NCBI GenBank assembly: GCA_964478335.1
Contig: CAYZIC010000002.1
Coordinates: forward strand, 1-63,632
Source: CAYZIC01 sp964478335
Lineage (GTDB): Bacteria > Verrucomicrobiota > Kiritimatiellia > RFP12 > DVOR01
Direction: 5' to 3'
DNA: 63,632 nt
The position numbers and the translations under genes are program-made. Shown in pieces: positions 10,201 to 18,577 of the stretch; within the stretch, counting starts at the first letter, position 1; the number at the start of each line of letters is the position of its first letter. Under the pieces are notes generated by a model that was not told where the DNA came from, ran no database searches, and worked only from the letters and a program-made list of their open reading frames with translations.

Positions 10201-13200
10201 TTAAGCGTAACAGTGTAGTGTTTTGCTTGGCCGATATCGTCACCCTCGCTATTTTGCAAGCGCAACTCAGCGCGAGCGGTATGGCCGACAAAAGTCCGAT
10301 ACTCGGCCTTGGTCTCCGCCGCACCAGTCTCAGGATTGGAGTAAGCCCAGATCGCTTCGTGCCAGTTGTACTCTTTGACGGTCAAGTCTGCGGAGATCAC
10401 CCAACGCGGACTCAAGTAGAGGCCATCGTCAGCGACAACGAGGATCGATTCTTTGAGGTCAATCGTGTCATTCACAACAAAGGAGACATTCTCCTGGATG
10501 GAGCGATTGGTTTCCCATGTCATGAGCTTGGCGGGCGTTTGGGCGACAAGAGCATCTGGGTCGATCGCATCAATCATGATGGTGGAGCCTTCGCCAATGA
10601 CAGGCTCTTGGATCGAGAGCATGGTATTGCCAGTCATATCGAGCTTGAGGCGTGCACCATCTTCTAGGGTCACAGATGCGAGATTATCCTCGCTACGGCG
10701 CACCCAGAGACCTGCACAAATCGAGCCACCATCCTTGATGGTGATCCGCTTAGCAGAATAGGTCTGCCCATCGCCAATGAGGCAAGGAGCCGTCTTGACA
10801 CCATCAACCGTTTTGGCAGGGCCAACGACGATTTCGGGGGCGAGATTGAGTAAGCCATCACGAATAAAAAGCTCACCGTCATCGACTTGGATGGTGGGGG
10901 CTTTGATGAGTTGGCTTTCGAGCGTCACGCGGCCAGGGCCAGCCTTGGTGAAGGTCTCTGGATTTGCGATATTTTCCGCAGAGCCAAACAATATCGGAGC
11001 TCGAATGACGAGGTCACTCTTGGCACCGACAGAGATGGTCTTTGCTGGGCCAGAGAAGCGGAATGCCGCCTTGACATCCGTCGCGGAGATGCTCTCCAAA
11101 TAGGAGGGGCGTGCTGCATTTGGTGCGACTGTCAGCGATGTCGTGATATTTACCCCAGGGTAGCCCTCTGAGTTACCCCCATAGAGATAGATCGTACCGC
11201 CATTAAGGGTAATCTTATTATGGAATGCATTGTAGTCAAAAAGGTCAAGTCGACCAAAGATTGTGGCCTGGCCCAAACGCAAAACCTCCTCAGAGCGCAA
11301 ATAAAGCGAGGCGTTTTCTTGGATCTGGAGATTGGCAACATGCCAAGGCGCATACTTACTTGGCACCCCACCCCAACGGCCACCAGTCACAGGGACCAAG
11401 TTACCATCAGCAGGGAGCGCATTACCTAAGGAGAGAATACCATCGACAACAGTCAGGTTAATGCTTTGCCAGACACCATTCCACTTGTCTTCAGCAAAGA
11501 CAGGTGCCTTAGTGAGCTCGAGCGTGCCGGTGCCTTCTTTAATGAAGTGTGCTCCTTCGCCAAAGTTGACAAGCTCAGTCAGGCTTTGCTTGGCATCTTG
11601 AGGCACCTTAAAGAGCAAAACGCTCGTTTCTGGCACGGTGATGGGATTTGCATAGGTGGCGCTCTGCGATTGCATCGTAACATCCGGTCCAATCAAATGG
11701 AATGCCAACGCAGCACCAGGACCAGAGTAGACAAAATCACCCGCAAACTTGACCGGCAAATCAAAGGTTGTCGAGCTAGGAGGCGTAATGGTCGTACCAG
11801 GCAAAGTCAAGACTGCAGTATTAGGCCGGCCATCTGTAGTCAAGATATAATGACTGGCACCAGCACCAAAGGTAAAGGCCTTGGGGGTAACGGTACCTGC
11901 GACGGTGATGGTCTTTTTATTACTATCAAGCAATGCAGGGAACGTCACACTATCGCCATTATTAAATGAGAGGCTACCCGCCCATGGTGTGAGGGTAGGA
12001 TCGCCAGCGAGCCAAGTGCCATTGCCCGTGGCATCGCCTTGCCAGGTCAATGTCTTGGGGGCAGGATCACCCGCACGAGTAAAGAGACCTGTTGACGAGA
12101 GCGTACCAAAGATGAATTCACCATTGAGCATGAATTTTGGCGTACCAGAGGTGGCCTTGGCCACTTGCCAGGTGCCGCCAACGGCGAGCTCACCGAGCAT
12201 TTCGAGGGTTGAGCCAGTCTCAAAGGCGAGGGTCGCGGTCAGACTCTTGGCGACAACCGTGAGGCGGCCATCGGCCTTGACCGTGGTCGTGGTGTTACCG
12301 AGAGCGCCAGCGACACGAGCAATGACTTGACCTTGCTCGATCACAAGATCACCCGTGGTCACATTCGCGACGCGGAGCGTCAATGCGCCCCCGTCATTAA
12401 CTTGGAGTTTGGTCACCTTGCCAGCGGGTGCAGCAAAGGTAACGGGTGTACCAAGCTCAATGGAGGTATTGCGAGGGACCACGATGGATGCTTCCGCAAG
12501 GGTAGTCGTGGCTGCGTAGGCATCTGCGGCAGGATTGGTCAACGTGAGCGAGCCCCCCTCAATGATAGAGAGTGCTCCGGGTCCCTTTGTACCACCAAGC
12601 GAGGTGGTGCTACCAGCACCACGCTTGAGGAAGGCTCTCTCATTTTGGAGATCGAGCATACCACCGACGACGAGGTCGCCCAAGGTAAGTGCTTCGGGAG
12701 CCTTAAAGGTGAAATCACCCTTAACATCGAGTCTGGAATTGGCCGCTTGCGTGTAGACCTTGTTGACCTGAGCCTTGTCTGCCACGATGCGATCGTCAGC
12801 ACGCAAGATCAAGCCACTATTCACTTCGAGCTCTCCATGGAGGATGAGGTCTTTGGCGGTGAATTTCGTTGGCACGAGGTGATTCTCGATAGCTGTCTCA
12901 ATGGCGCCATTTTGGATGATTGTCGATGATGCCAATGTCAGCGGGGAGCCACCCAAGTCTGTGGCCAATTGATCGCCATCAAAAATCAACGTCGAGTTGG
13001 CTTGAGGCTTCAACGTACCTGCAGTGAAGTAGGCCTTGTGGAAATGGCCGCGGGTCTTAGGAGGGGTGACAATCGAGCGGACATCGACAAACCAGTCAAC
13101 TTCGCTCAAGGTGGAGACATCCACGAGAGAGGCGGGCAAGAGGAGGGAATCGTCTGCGCACTTGATGGTGAGCTTTTTGGTGATGGCTACGCCTGCGTCG

Positions 13201-16200
13201 ACGACACCTGCAGTTTCGCCCTGGATGATCACCTTGCCCGAAGCAGCAAAGCCAGCGGGGAAGATCAATTGGGTCTCTGCGCCAGTGAGCTTAATGGTCA
13301 AGTTATTGACCACGGTGCGCCAATCGTCACCTGTACCAGAGAGCAACTCAATGGTACCAGTCTTGGTTGTAGGATTATAGATCTCTGCAGTTGCCCAGTC
13401 AATGTCACCTGCGCCATGGATGCGCACGGAGAAGTCTTCCTTTTGGTAGGAGGCGGGAATTTCAACGAGTTGGAGTGCTGCCAAGGAATTGGCAGAACCA
13501 CTCTCAACGGGGAGGATCGCCTCAAAAGAGCCCGTCAAGGGTTCGGAGACAATGACGTTGGCCCCCTCATGGGTAGCGGTGCCTGCGGAGTTACGGCCCC
13601 AAGCGTCTGCGGCGTAAGGTAGCGAATAGCCCTCAGCACCCATGTAGGATCGGCTATTGATGATGGGCGCGGAGAAGGTCGAGTCCACCGTAGCACCCGA
13701 GAAATAGAGGATCGCGCGGTAGCGCTTAAAGGGTACATTGGAGATGGTGATCTTGCGGTTGGCACTTTCTGTCAAAAAGGTACTCAAAATGGCCTTGTAG
13801 TCATCGCGAGTGGCGCAGACCGAGAGGCCGGTGATCAAGCAGGAGCCTGTGGGATTGAGTACGCTGAATTCGTTATAGAAATCCAGTGCGCCAGCGACAA
13901 AGGGAGCCACGAGGTTTTGTGCCTTAGCGTTGCTCTCCTTATAGAAAAGGTGATTAACGTTGGTCTTGTCTGTGGCAGTTGCTGCGATATTGAGGGTCAA
14001 TGCACCGCGCTTAGGAGCCATTTGGCCGTCTGCGGTCGTGAGCGCAACAATGCAGTAGATACCGTAGCGCGTGAAGAGCTTTTGCGAAGCGGTGTAGCCC
14101 TGCGCAGAGAATCGTTCGGGGAGACCGATCGATGCAGGCGTGCTGGTCAAAGGCTTACCATCCTTGTAGCCCAAGATGACTTGTACAGCAGGTGCGCCGG
14201 ATAAGCGACCGATCAAAACGGGATAGGTCGAGCGAATGGTGCTAGACAAAGCCGGCAGATAAAGCTCGGAGTCATTGAGCTCGGAGAGGTCAAGAGTCAC
14301 AGCTGCGGTGCCGAGATTGACGATTGAGCTGGTGATCACCTTGGCGTTATTCGTAAACTTAAGCGTGTAGGGGACGCTCGCCGTGACGGTCAACGACTTA
14401 CAGGTGATGGGGCGATCAATGGTCATGACGCTATTAGGAGTCGTCGTCTTGAGGACGAGATGATCCTCAGCCGTGATCTCGCTACCCGCAGTGGTTGCAC
14501 CCGTGGAGAAATCGATGGTGCTATAGTCGCCAGCAGCATGCGGGGTAAAGGCACCCATGCTGATATCACCCGTCGTCGGGGTTTGCGCATCGCCAAAGTA
14601 GACTTGTCCACCAATGGAGAGCTTACCATTGTAATCGGCACTCGGTGCATCGCCCAAAAGCTGAATCGGCGCCCCCAAATTGAGGGTGTTGCGCAAGCGC
14701 AGCTTAGCGCCTTGATCGACGCTCAAGCTTGTCGCGGTCAAGTTCACATCCTCGAGGATCAATTCTGCACCTCGCATCACGCGAATCGAGGCGGCACCCA
14801 AGAGGTCGCGTTCGGCAAGTGTCACAGTTCCAGCCTCAATGAGCAATTCGCCCCTGTCCATGATGGGCTTTTCGATCGACAAATGGCCATTGCCTGCTTT
14901 ATTCAATTGATAGTTAAGACCTGTCTTAAAGGGTGCCAAAACAGCCAAGTCGCCATCACCGCCAAGGGTCAAATGTGCCCCTGTGGCAATGGTTGTCGGC
15001 ATCGAGGAGCTCCCCGTCAGGCTGATACGAGCATCCTTATTAACTGCGATCTCAGCACCATTGGCCGTGACATTAAAAGAACGATTCGAGGGGTTTGCCG
15101 AGCGCGTCAAAGTGACCTTGGCACCATCGAGCGTTAGATTAGAGGCGATATTGGAGAGGGCGCCGAGGGATTCGCCTTCGCTCCAGTTGCCGACTGTCAA
15201 ATCGCCCATGATTGACCAAGCACCAGCATTGACGCTCTGGTCAGCCCCCAACGTGGCGCTTGGGTCAACGATCAAAGCCGCACCAGAGGCTACCCGGACA
15301 GCACGCAAGCCCGCCGTTGCAAAATCCGCAGAAAAGCGCACTTCGCCCTCATCGACGATCAATTCTTGGCAATCAAAGGTAGAGCTTGCATGACGCAGTA
15401 AAGAACGATTCTTGCCGATCTTGTGCAAGCGGCCAGCCCCCGTCAAGCGACCATTAATAGCCTGAGGCACCGTGGCAGCATTGAGTAACAAAGTCGCAGT
15501 CGAGCTCTTAAAGTCGAGCGTCGAGGGAGAGGTACCACCAGCAAATTGAGCAGCGTTGCGCAATTCAATCGTGCCCGCCTCAAAGGGGAAGGTTTGGTTT
15601 TCATTGGTCGGAGGATTAGCAAAGAGGACCAACTTACCCGCACCACGTTTAGTAAAGCGCAGGTTCGTCTTGCCCGGTGCGCCAAGCTTAGCATAGCAGT
15701 GCAATTCAGCATTATTCTGGACATCGATCGTACCGCCCGTCGTCTCAAGCATACCAGACTCAATCGTGGGGTCACCAGTCACGGTGTCGATTGTGGCATT
15801 CATACCACCAATCGTTGAGATCGTCGGCTTATCGGCAGTCGCATCAGCAGTCGCACGCACATCTAGGGTCACCTGATCTCCCAAATTCATCGCGCAGCCA
15901 CTCGCCACGATATCTTTGAGGAGCAAAATCTTACCCCCAATCAAACGGATTGGACGCACCAGAGGTTCGCGTGAATAGAAACGCGCCTCAGCACCCTCCA
16001 AAATAATCGGCTTAGAGGTCTGCGGCCAACCCAAGTGGTTTTCCTCCTCAGGGAGACCAACCTCAAATCGCGCAGGCGCAACAATGTGCACGGTTGCGTT
16101 CTTAAAGGGGCTCCAGCTCGCGCCTCTCTTCTTGTAGAAAAAGAGACCATCCGAGACACGGATCGTGCCAGTAAAGTCATCATGGGGCGCACGATTGGTA

Positions 16201-17804
16201 AAGGTAAATGCACCCTTTCCCGTAAAGGCCACCACGCCAGCACCATCCAAGCGGAGGAGTTCTTGCGTGTAGCCCTCAGGCACAGCAAACGCAACCTGAT
16301 TCTGCGCATTGGTCGAGGTCAAACGATTGAGCTTGACGGTATTGGCACCAACAGCTTGACCCAGCGTCGTGAAATTCACCGTACCGGCATCCACAATCAA
16401 TTGACCAGAATAGGCCACTGGCATACCAAATGAAATCGTTTGGCCAGGTGCATTCACATTAAAGATATCCGCAACCGTCAGAGAGATATTCTCCGCATGG
16501 TCGCCGCTCGCAGTAAAGGCATAGCTCGTCGTATTAGCATCGACCTTGATACCATAAGCAGCCACACGCTCGAGCAATGAGACCGAGACAGCAGGCTCGC
16601 CCTCTTGATTGCCAAAGGTCGCGACATTCATCGCGCTAAAGTCCTTTTCGCCGAGTTTTTGGCTCAACCATTGGCCATTGCCACCAGCCCATGCGACCTC
16701 AGTCGGATTGAGAATGCCACCCTCGTCTTTCGTCGAATAGACCGGATAGCGAATCCCTGTCCAGCTATTTATAGGCCAAGCATTGGCCTCTTCGGTCGTG
16801 TATTCTTGAGCATCGAGCAGCTCCCAGGTAAAGCCATCATCACTCGTGTAGACCTCCCACTTGATCGGGTTACGGCCATTCACGTCAGCCATTGCAAACT
16901 CATATTCATCAAAGACAAAATCGTAGCCTTCACCACTCATCAAGTCAATGGTGCAATCATCAAAGGTCGCAGGCGCGTCTTTCCAATACCACTTGTTATC
17001 ATTTGCCACAATGCCATCAAAAAGCTTCTCAGGACCCTGGTTTTCATTCGCATAAGGCTTGCTCGTTGTCACCGTCGAGCCGACCTCAACGGTCACCGCA
17101 AGGCGCACCCCCTTATGGTAAAAGCCAATTTCACAGAGAGACAAACCAGTATTGGTATAATTACCAGTCGTCGTACGAGCCAGAGGCTTGATACGGACAT
17201 GGCGCGTGCGCACCGCATGGCGAATCAAGCCCTTGACCCCAATCTCGACAACAGGAGCCCAGCGACGCGTATTACCAAGGTACGACGTACCATCAGTCTT
17301 GATGATCATAAAGCTCTCTGCAGAGCCCTCATTAGAGACATGTAAACTCAGCTCAGTCTTACGCAAAAGATTCGCACCCGGAGCATATTTAGTCGTCGAG
17401 AAACGCACCCGATAGGTTTCCACCGAGCTCAGCGTCTCATCGCTAAACGTAAAGATCGAGAAGTCGCCCTTAGGCTTTTCGGCAACCGTATTAGTCGATA
17501 CGACCAATACCTTATCAGTCATATCGCAGACATAAGCATAGACAGCATCAGCCGCAGAATCTTTCGTCGCACTCCATTTTACCTTGATCGACTGGAGCGT
17601 GACATCTCCATCCGCAGCACCAGGGCTCGCCACCAAATTCTCATTTGACAGATTGAGCGTAAATCCAGCAGGACCAGCCACATTATCAAAGCCCGCAGCC
17701 TTATTTTTATAGACAATTGCCGTCTGAGCAGACAAAGTGCCCACCGCAGTGAGAGACAAAGCCAAGCCCAATGAGGCCTTTAAGATATTCTTGATAAACT
17801 GCAT
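4260..17804 (-). CDS. giant secreted adhesin-like protein with autotransporter-type beta repeats
   Basis: 4514 residues. ATG at 17804 follows TAGGAG and opens a signal peptide (MQFIKNILKASLGLALSL, ending TLSA). Residues about 27-195 are module A (VKWS, VYAYVC, TYRVRF, RRWAPVVEI). Residues about 200-345 resemble a discoidin/F5-8C carbohydrate-binding domain (LFDGIVANDNKWYW, IKWEVYTSDDG). The rest is dominated by autotransporter-associated beta-strand repeats of the form KxGxGxL.L / G.l.v..G.l.l (KRGAGKLVLF, KAGPGRVTLE, KRGLGTLTIEG). Two module B copies interrupt them (about 1263-1452 and 2628-2865). The C-terminus (LMRVPKRQWIIVR) shows no PEP-CTERM signal, no LPXTG and no obvious beta-barrel, so how it is held at the surface is unclear. 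It probably forms long beta-solenoid surface fibres; adhesion or glycan binding is inferred. It has its own promoter and terminator. Confidence 0.88.
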   Translation of the reverse strand: MQFIKNILKASLGLALSLTAVGTLSAQTAIVYKNKAAGFDNVAGPAGFTLNLSNENLVASPGAADGDVTLQSIKVKWSATKDSAADAVYAYVCDMTDKVLVVSTNTVAEKPKGDFSIFTFSDETLSSVETYRVRFSTTKYAPGANLLRKTELSLHVSNEGSAESFMIIKTDGTSYLGNTRRWAPVVEIGVKGLIRHAVRTRHVRIKPLARTTTGNYTNTGLSLCEIGFYHKGVRLAVTVEVGSTVTTSKPYANENQGPEKLFDGIVANDNKWYWKDAPATFDDCTIDLMSGEGYDFVFDEYEFAMADVNGRNPIKWEVYTSDDGFTWELLDAQEYTTEEANAWPINSWTGIRYPVYSTKDEGGILNPTEVAWAGGNGQWLSQKLGEKDFSAMNVATFGNQEGEPAVSVSLLERVAAYGIKVDANTTSYAFTASGDHAENISLTVADIFNVNAPGQTISFGMPVAYSGQLIVDAGTVNFTTLGQAVGANTVKLNRLTSTNAQNQVAFAVPEGYTQELLRLDGAGVVAFTGKGAFTFTNRAPHDDFTGTIRVSDGLFFYKKRGASWSPFKNATVHIVAPARFEVGLPEEENHLGWPQTSKPIILEGAEARFYSREPLVRPIRLIGGKILLLKDIVASGCAMNLGDQVTLDVRATADATADKPTISTIGGMNATIDTVTGDPTIESGMLETTGGTIDVQNNAELHCYAKLGAPGKTNLRFTKRGAGKLVLFANPPTNENQTFPFEAGTIELRNAAQFAGGTSPSTLDFKSSTATLLLNAATVPQAINGRLTGAGRLHKIGKNRSLLRHASSTFDCQELIVDEGEVRFSADFATAGLRAVRVASGAALIVDPSATLGADQSVNAGAWSIMGDLTVGNWSEGESLGALSNIASNLTLDGAKVTLTRSANPSNRSFNVTANGAEIAVNKDARISLTGSSSMPTTIATGAHLTLGGDGDLAVLAPFKTGLNYQLNKAGNGHLSIEKPIMDRGELLIEAGTVTLAERDLLGAASIRVMRGAELILEDVNLTATSLSVDQGAKLRLRNTLNLGAPIQLLGDAPSADYNGKLSIGGQVYFGDAQTPTTGDISMGAFTPHAAGDYSTIDFSTGATTAGSEITAEDHLVLKTTTPNSVMTIDRPITCKSLTVTASVPYTLKFTNNAKVITSSIVNLGTAAVTLDLSELNDSELYLPALSSTIRSTYPVLIGRLSGAPAVQVILGYKDGKPLTSTPASIGLPERFSAQGYTASQKLFTRYGIYCIVALTTADGQMAPKRGALTLNIAATATDKTNVNHLFYKESNAKAQNLVAPFVAGALDFYNEFSVLNPTGSCLITGLSVCATRDDYKAILSTFLTESANRKITISNVPFKRYRAILYFSGATVDSTFSAPIINSRSYMGAEGYSLPYAADAWGRNSAGTATHEGANVIVSEPLTGSFEAILPVESGSANSLAALQLVEIPASYQKEDFSVRIHGAGDIDWATAEIYNPTTKTGTIELLSGTGDDWRTVVNNLTIKLTGAETQLIFPAGFAASGKVIIQGETAGVVDAGVAITKKLTIKCADDSLLLPASLVDVSTLSEVDWFVDVRSIVTPPKTRGHFHKAYFTAGTLKPQANSTLIFDGDQLATDLGGSPLTLASSTIIQNGAIETAIENHLVPTKFTAKDLILHGELEVNSGLILRADDRIVADKAQVNKVYTQAANSRLDVKGDFTFKAPEALTLGDLVVGGMLDLQNERAFLKRGAGSTTSLGGTKGPGALSIIEGGSLTLTNPAADAYAATTTLAEASIVVPRNTSIELGTPVTFAAPAGKVTKLQVNDGGALTLRVANVTTGDLVIEQGQVIARVAGALGNTTTTVKADGRLTVVAKSLTATLAFETGSTLEMLGELAVGGTWQVAKATSGTPKFMLNGEFIFGTLSSTGLFTRAGDPAPKTLTWQGDATGNGTWLAGDPTLTPWAGSLSFNNGDSVTFPALLDSNKKTITVAGTVTPKAFTFGAGASHYILTTDGRPNTAVLTLPGTTITPPSSTTFDLPVKFAGDFVYSGPGAALAFHLIGPDVTMQSQSATYANPITVPETSVLLFKVPQDAKQSLTELVNFGEGAHFIKEGTGTLELTKAPVFAEDKWNGVWQSINLTVVDGILSLGNALPADGNLVPVTGGRWGGVPSKYAPWHVANLQIQENASLYLRSEEVLRLGQATIFGRLDLFDYNAFHNKITLNGGTIYLYGGNSEGYPGVNITTSLTVAPNAARPSYLESISATDVKAAFRFSGPAKTISVGAKSDLVIRAPILFGSAENIANPETFTKAGPGRVTLESQLIKAPTIQVDDGELFIRDGLLNLAPEIVVGPAKTVDGVKTAPCLIGDGQTYSAKRITIKDGGSICAGLWVRRSEDNLASVTLEDGARLKLDMTGNTMLSIQEPVIGEGSTIMIDAIDPDALVAQTPAKLMTWETNRSIQENVSFVVNDTIDLKESILVVADDGLYLSPRWVISADLTVKEYNWHEAIWAYSNPETGAAETKAEYRTFVGHTARAELRLQNSEGDDIGQAKHYTVTLNRPIVADQVALINKLGNGRSANVTFYYDLTTVALPQFEGDVVQVQFLPHYPIDDTNPDEGNPVTINKFEYTPLNKNEYVVTVTGAVLSITRQAKRVSLSMNVGCKGAASSISATDGLAGAYPVPGSFWNNASTHRFGTNVRETLSVFDSRGMQAATFDYWTLETKVNDEFIDFDDSKRPNAKLTTGFLAGDQANGNHPAGMKAPENGGWLASLSAINLGDADAFDLYIIMAANADAATSYPSIAVSIDGGGTWKRYGAANGMTGVLGMHAPWAGLQQAKEDRLVEGQNYLRVRLPKCDRIDIAPAVDGSNQSRKDRGLAAVQLVAISGESADYTRADAGNWSATTWAHNGQVNQAWVDGQSSSSQSTNQPMSRALMTTTSGVTVNVPVVANTVALTGTTTMTIDGSETLTTSSIDMSSFTGALILTAPVNGLVMVGPNATFLLDDQEEDATYDYQLTTDVDADTNKRGTISKTRVNRTILKQPFQLDASIVSKDAILSLDTDKSYAYQGTMSGAGIFEKRGSGTFTFDEYSEADAARKALTGGYVAAGGTLVLRGRRFGLPVEGLLRATSGARLSLVQSKAHDRVLPDGATLRADNGGALRVSGVNLFNAAFGKSPTILLNDGGIFEANNFSGSHIHVGSIVADGGANRILIMGAEAYNRQGLVIFGSQTVTSGTLTFRNTGAENNTLHVRDGSGGDDDRVTHLDIQDDEAKLVYDMAVIFDKPLQKTGGGTVTLNTPYSFTGDSAPYDITIKAGTWEQNTLIKNEGGAKVTVDTGATLKGRGTFSKDYVVTIASGATIATGEGGGSLTVGKLNLADQANIKLSTIAGSALVVTNEIKLETNATYNVSFDGPVKEPLTGEVVKVMSWPEMTLTEINKLSTINWVSPNALAANVVLEAKKDGLYLVSAKGTIYVWNGTTGDSWWTADKWLLDKDAVSFVNGSPARLQGAGGVVLDGHDGATETAVKLLLANVSTDTLSLAQQDPDAATKNSLKLTQGLWKSGMGTFVLDVPVVTAEKIPVVVDGGTLHVKSTLSTSNVAEPILQTPINLTSGGALIMEIAADKTQTLGKSVFAESARSTVTKRGLGTLTIEGGQEIFGNVHVEQGTLSLGISPIDQAISRAISYTVDPGSTLTTTTKQPFGFNPERKIVLYPESTFQPVDGTEMQGTLQLIQVQDAVDAATTVQAISGSSLAVVGDWTLDVAEALSLEVNPGLINGNKIGKMTKLGAGHLALLSATSTYSGGFDIQAGRVTLDGAISQKTSADNEDWHVYRGATLALSGGVSNGFKLNFSNAGLVLDSGATLLSEGFKESPSGTISRAQFAADSTLAFSTLEQSKVIITDFTNYGVVYVNFDAVPEGKLPVANSTAVYELLSWTSISGPNSFVLSGTSAQTIIDRGYALKVDALTKTLSLVPFGGDTGAFVWSGKTPYASETPSDNQNNWFGTTADPTSAWQQITPAEKDGDDDIVTPVAWLDTASVKLPEIPNEDFESHLGMRKSVIVGSLRDENDNQRKGYVIQALDSTLTINGDLLKIGAGDLTFKSRVVIPNGALQVNDGNLIFEGDLRDSTQGNPDFIRPIYVGEKATLTFALPTENGGNVLGNLITGDGKLVNAGLGMTTVKQSLANVSKVEVTSGTFFAAAGEAVVSQSPVTVNPGATLRWGNPTGEAVAFNTEIIGGGKFYWDGKTTTLATIARTLPITALTKGGAGRLQIEALTFASGYRPDIVLAVDGQANALMLGDSITETDPIRVGAVSGRNGYIMAQDGETTTLRTIDSRLSADATFGGAFMGQGNGRIALSLSLADQDKPYTQTLTGKSDQALGLLSVGKGVTLDLQGTWAGPAQIQGTLTGDGFLGNATASTQLAKDAIIAPKKAGDALTIRGNLSLEGGSTIVVKIDGKHNVSTIKANRVTTAATGTNKIKIMIDNPTDAFISDREIIYWDSTVPSVSDFELVDINGEPMPFTLKATFTGLKLMRVPKRQWIIVR

Positions 17805-17914
17805 AATCTACTCCTATTTCAATAAGATCGCCAAATCAACAATCACCCCGCAGCACCAGTATACAATCGTTCTGACGGGATCAGGGCATAATCCACCCTA
17901 GATTAAACGCTATC

Positions 17915-17943
17915 ACTATACCTTATTCCGCCCTTAAAATCAA
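17915..17943 (-). promoter_or_regulatory. sigma-70-type promoter of the giant repeat-protein gene
   Basis: On the minus strand TTGATT, a 17-bp spacer, then TATAGT, leaving a leader of about 105 nt before ATG 17804. A second weaker -10-like TATACT lies nearer the gene without a good -35. Confidence 0.55.
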
Positions 17944-18524
17944 GCGTAAAAAGTGATCCCTCCATGCTTTTATGCCTAAAACCCCCCTTACTCCTCCATC
18001 CTGAGCGACATCGCTACCCTTTTGCGAACCTATTTCACCTTGCAAGATCGTCTTCCTGATTCTAGAGGAGTCAGTGGTGCCCCCTGAGACGTGGCCTGGC
18101 AGATTATCTCCTGCAGAGAGCCTGCGAGCGATTGAGCCTCTGTCAATTGTGTCGCATTGATCAGATGACACCGATTCCTGCGGCGAGCAGGACTACTTTT
18201 GTATATCGATGCGTTTATTCTTAAACGCAGCCCCCTGGCTTGCCTCTCTCCTCTGCGAGCGCAGCAAGCTCAATGCCTGATGCTTGTTGTTGCGTGAGCG
18301 TAGCGAACTGCTTAATGCGGGCGGCGAAGCCTCCCCAGGGGCGTGGATAGGATTGCGAAGCGATGCCGACCGTAGGGAGCAAGAGGATCAGATAGGAGCA
18401 ACTCGGGGATTTACTCATTGCCTCATCCTCGCCATCCTAAGCCCCTATGCTACAACAGCCCTATGCGCTCTGTCTCTCAGCCTCTCAGCCTCTCTGCGGG
18501 AGATCCCTAGTAGTCCCGCAGGCG
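17944..18524. repeat. gene-free 580-bp stretch with dispersed repeats
   Basis: No gene seen. Holds the inverted copy of the 32-bp element (18197-18228), GNA-loop hairpin text such as GGC-GAA-GCC, the ATGCCTGATGCTTGTTG word also found near 3440 and 61680, and a CAGCCTCTCTGCGGGAGATC word (18484-18504) that is the inverse of the motif near 4067 and 61567. Confidence 0.6.
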
Positions 18525-18560
18525 AAAAAAAGACCTGTCCGTGAGGGCAGGCCTTTTTTT
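18525..18560 (-). terminator. terminator of the rpoBC operon
   Basis: On the minus strand GGCCTGCC..GGACAGGTC stem (one mismatch, one G-U in RNA) followed by seven T; A-run on the other side. It lies 17 bp after the rpoC stop. Confidence 0.85.
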
Positions 18561-18577
18561 GAGTGTGGGAAAACCGC

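Noticed and set aside
17944..18524. Possible structured RNA (RNase P or tmRNA-like)
   Set aside because: No conserved core elements could be recognised; the pairing potential is explained by dispersed hairpin repeats.
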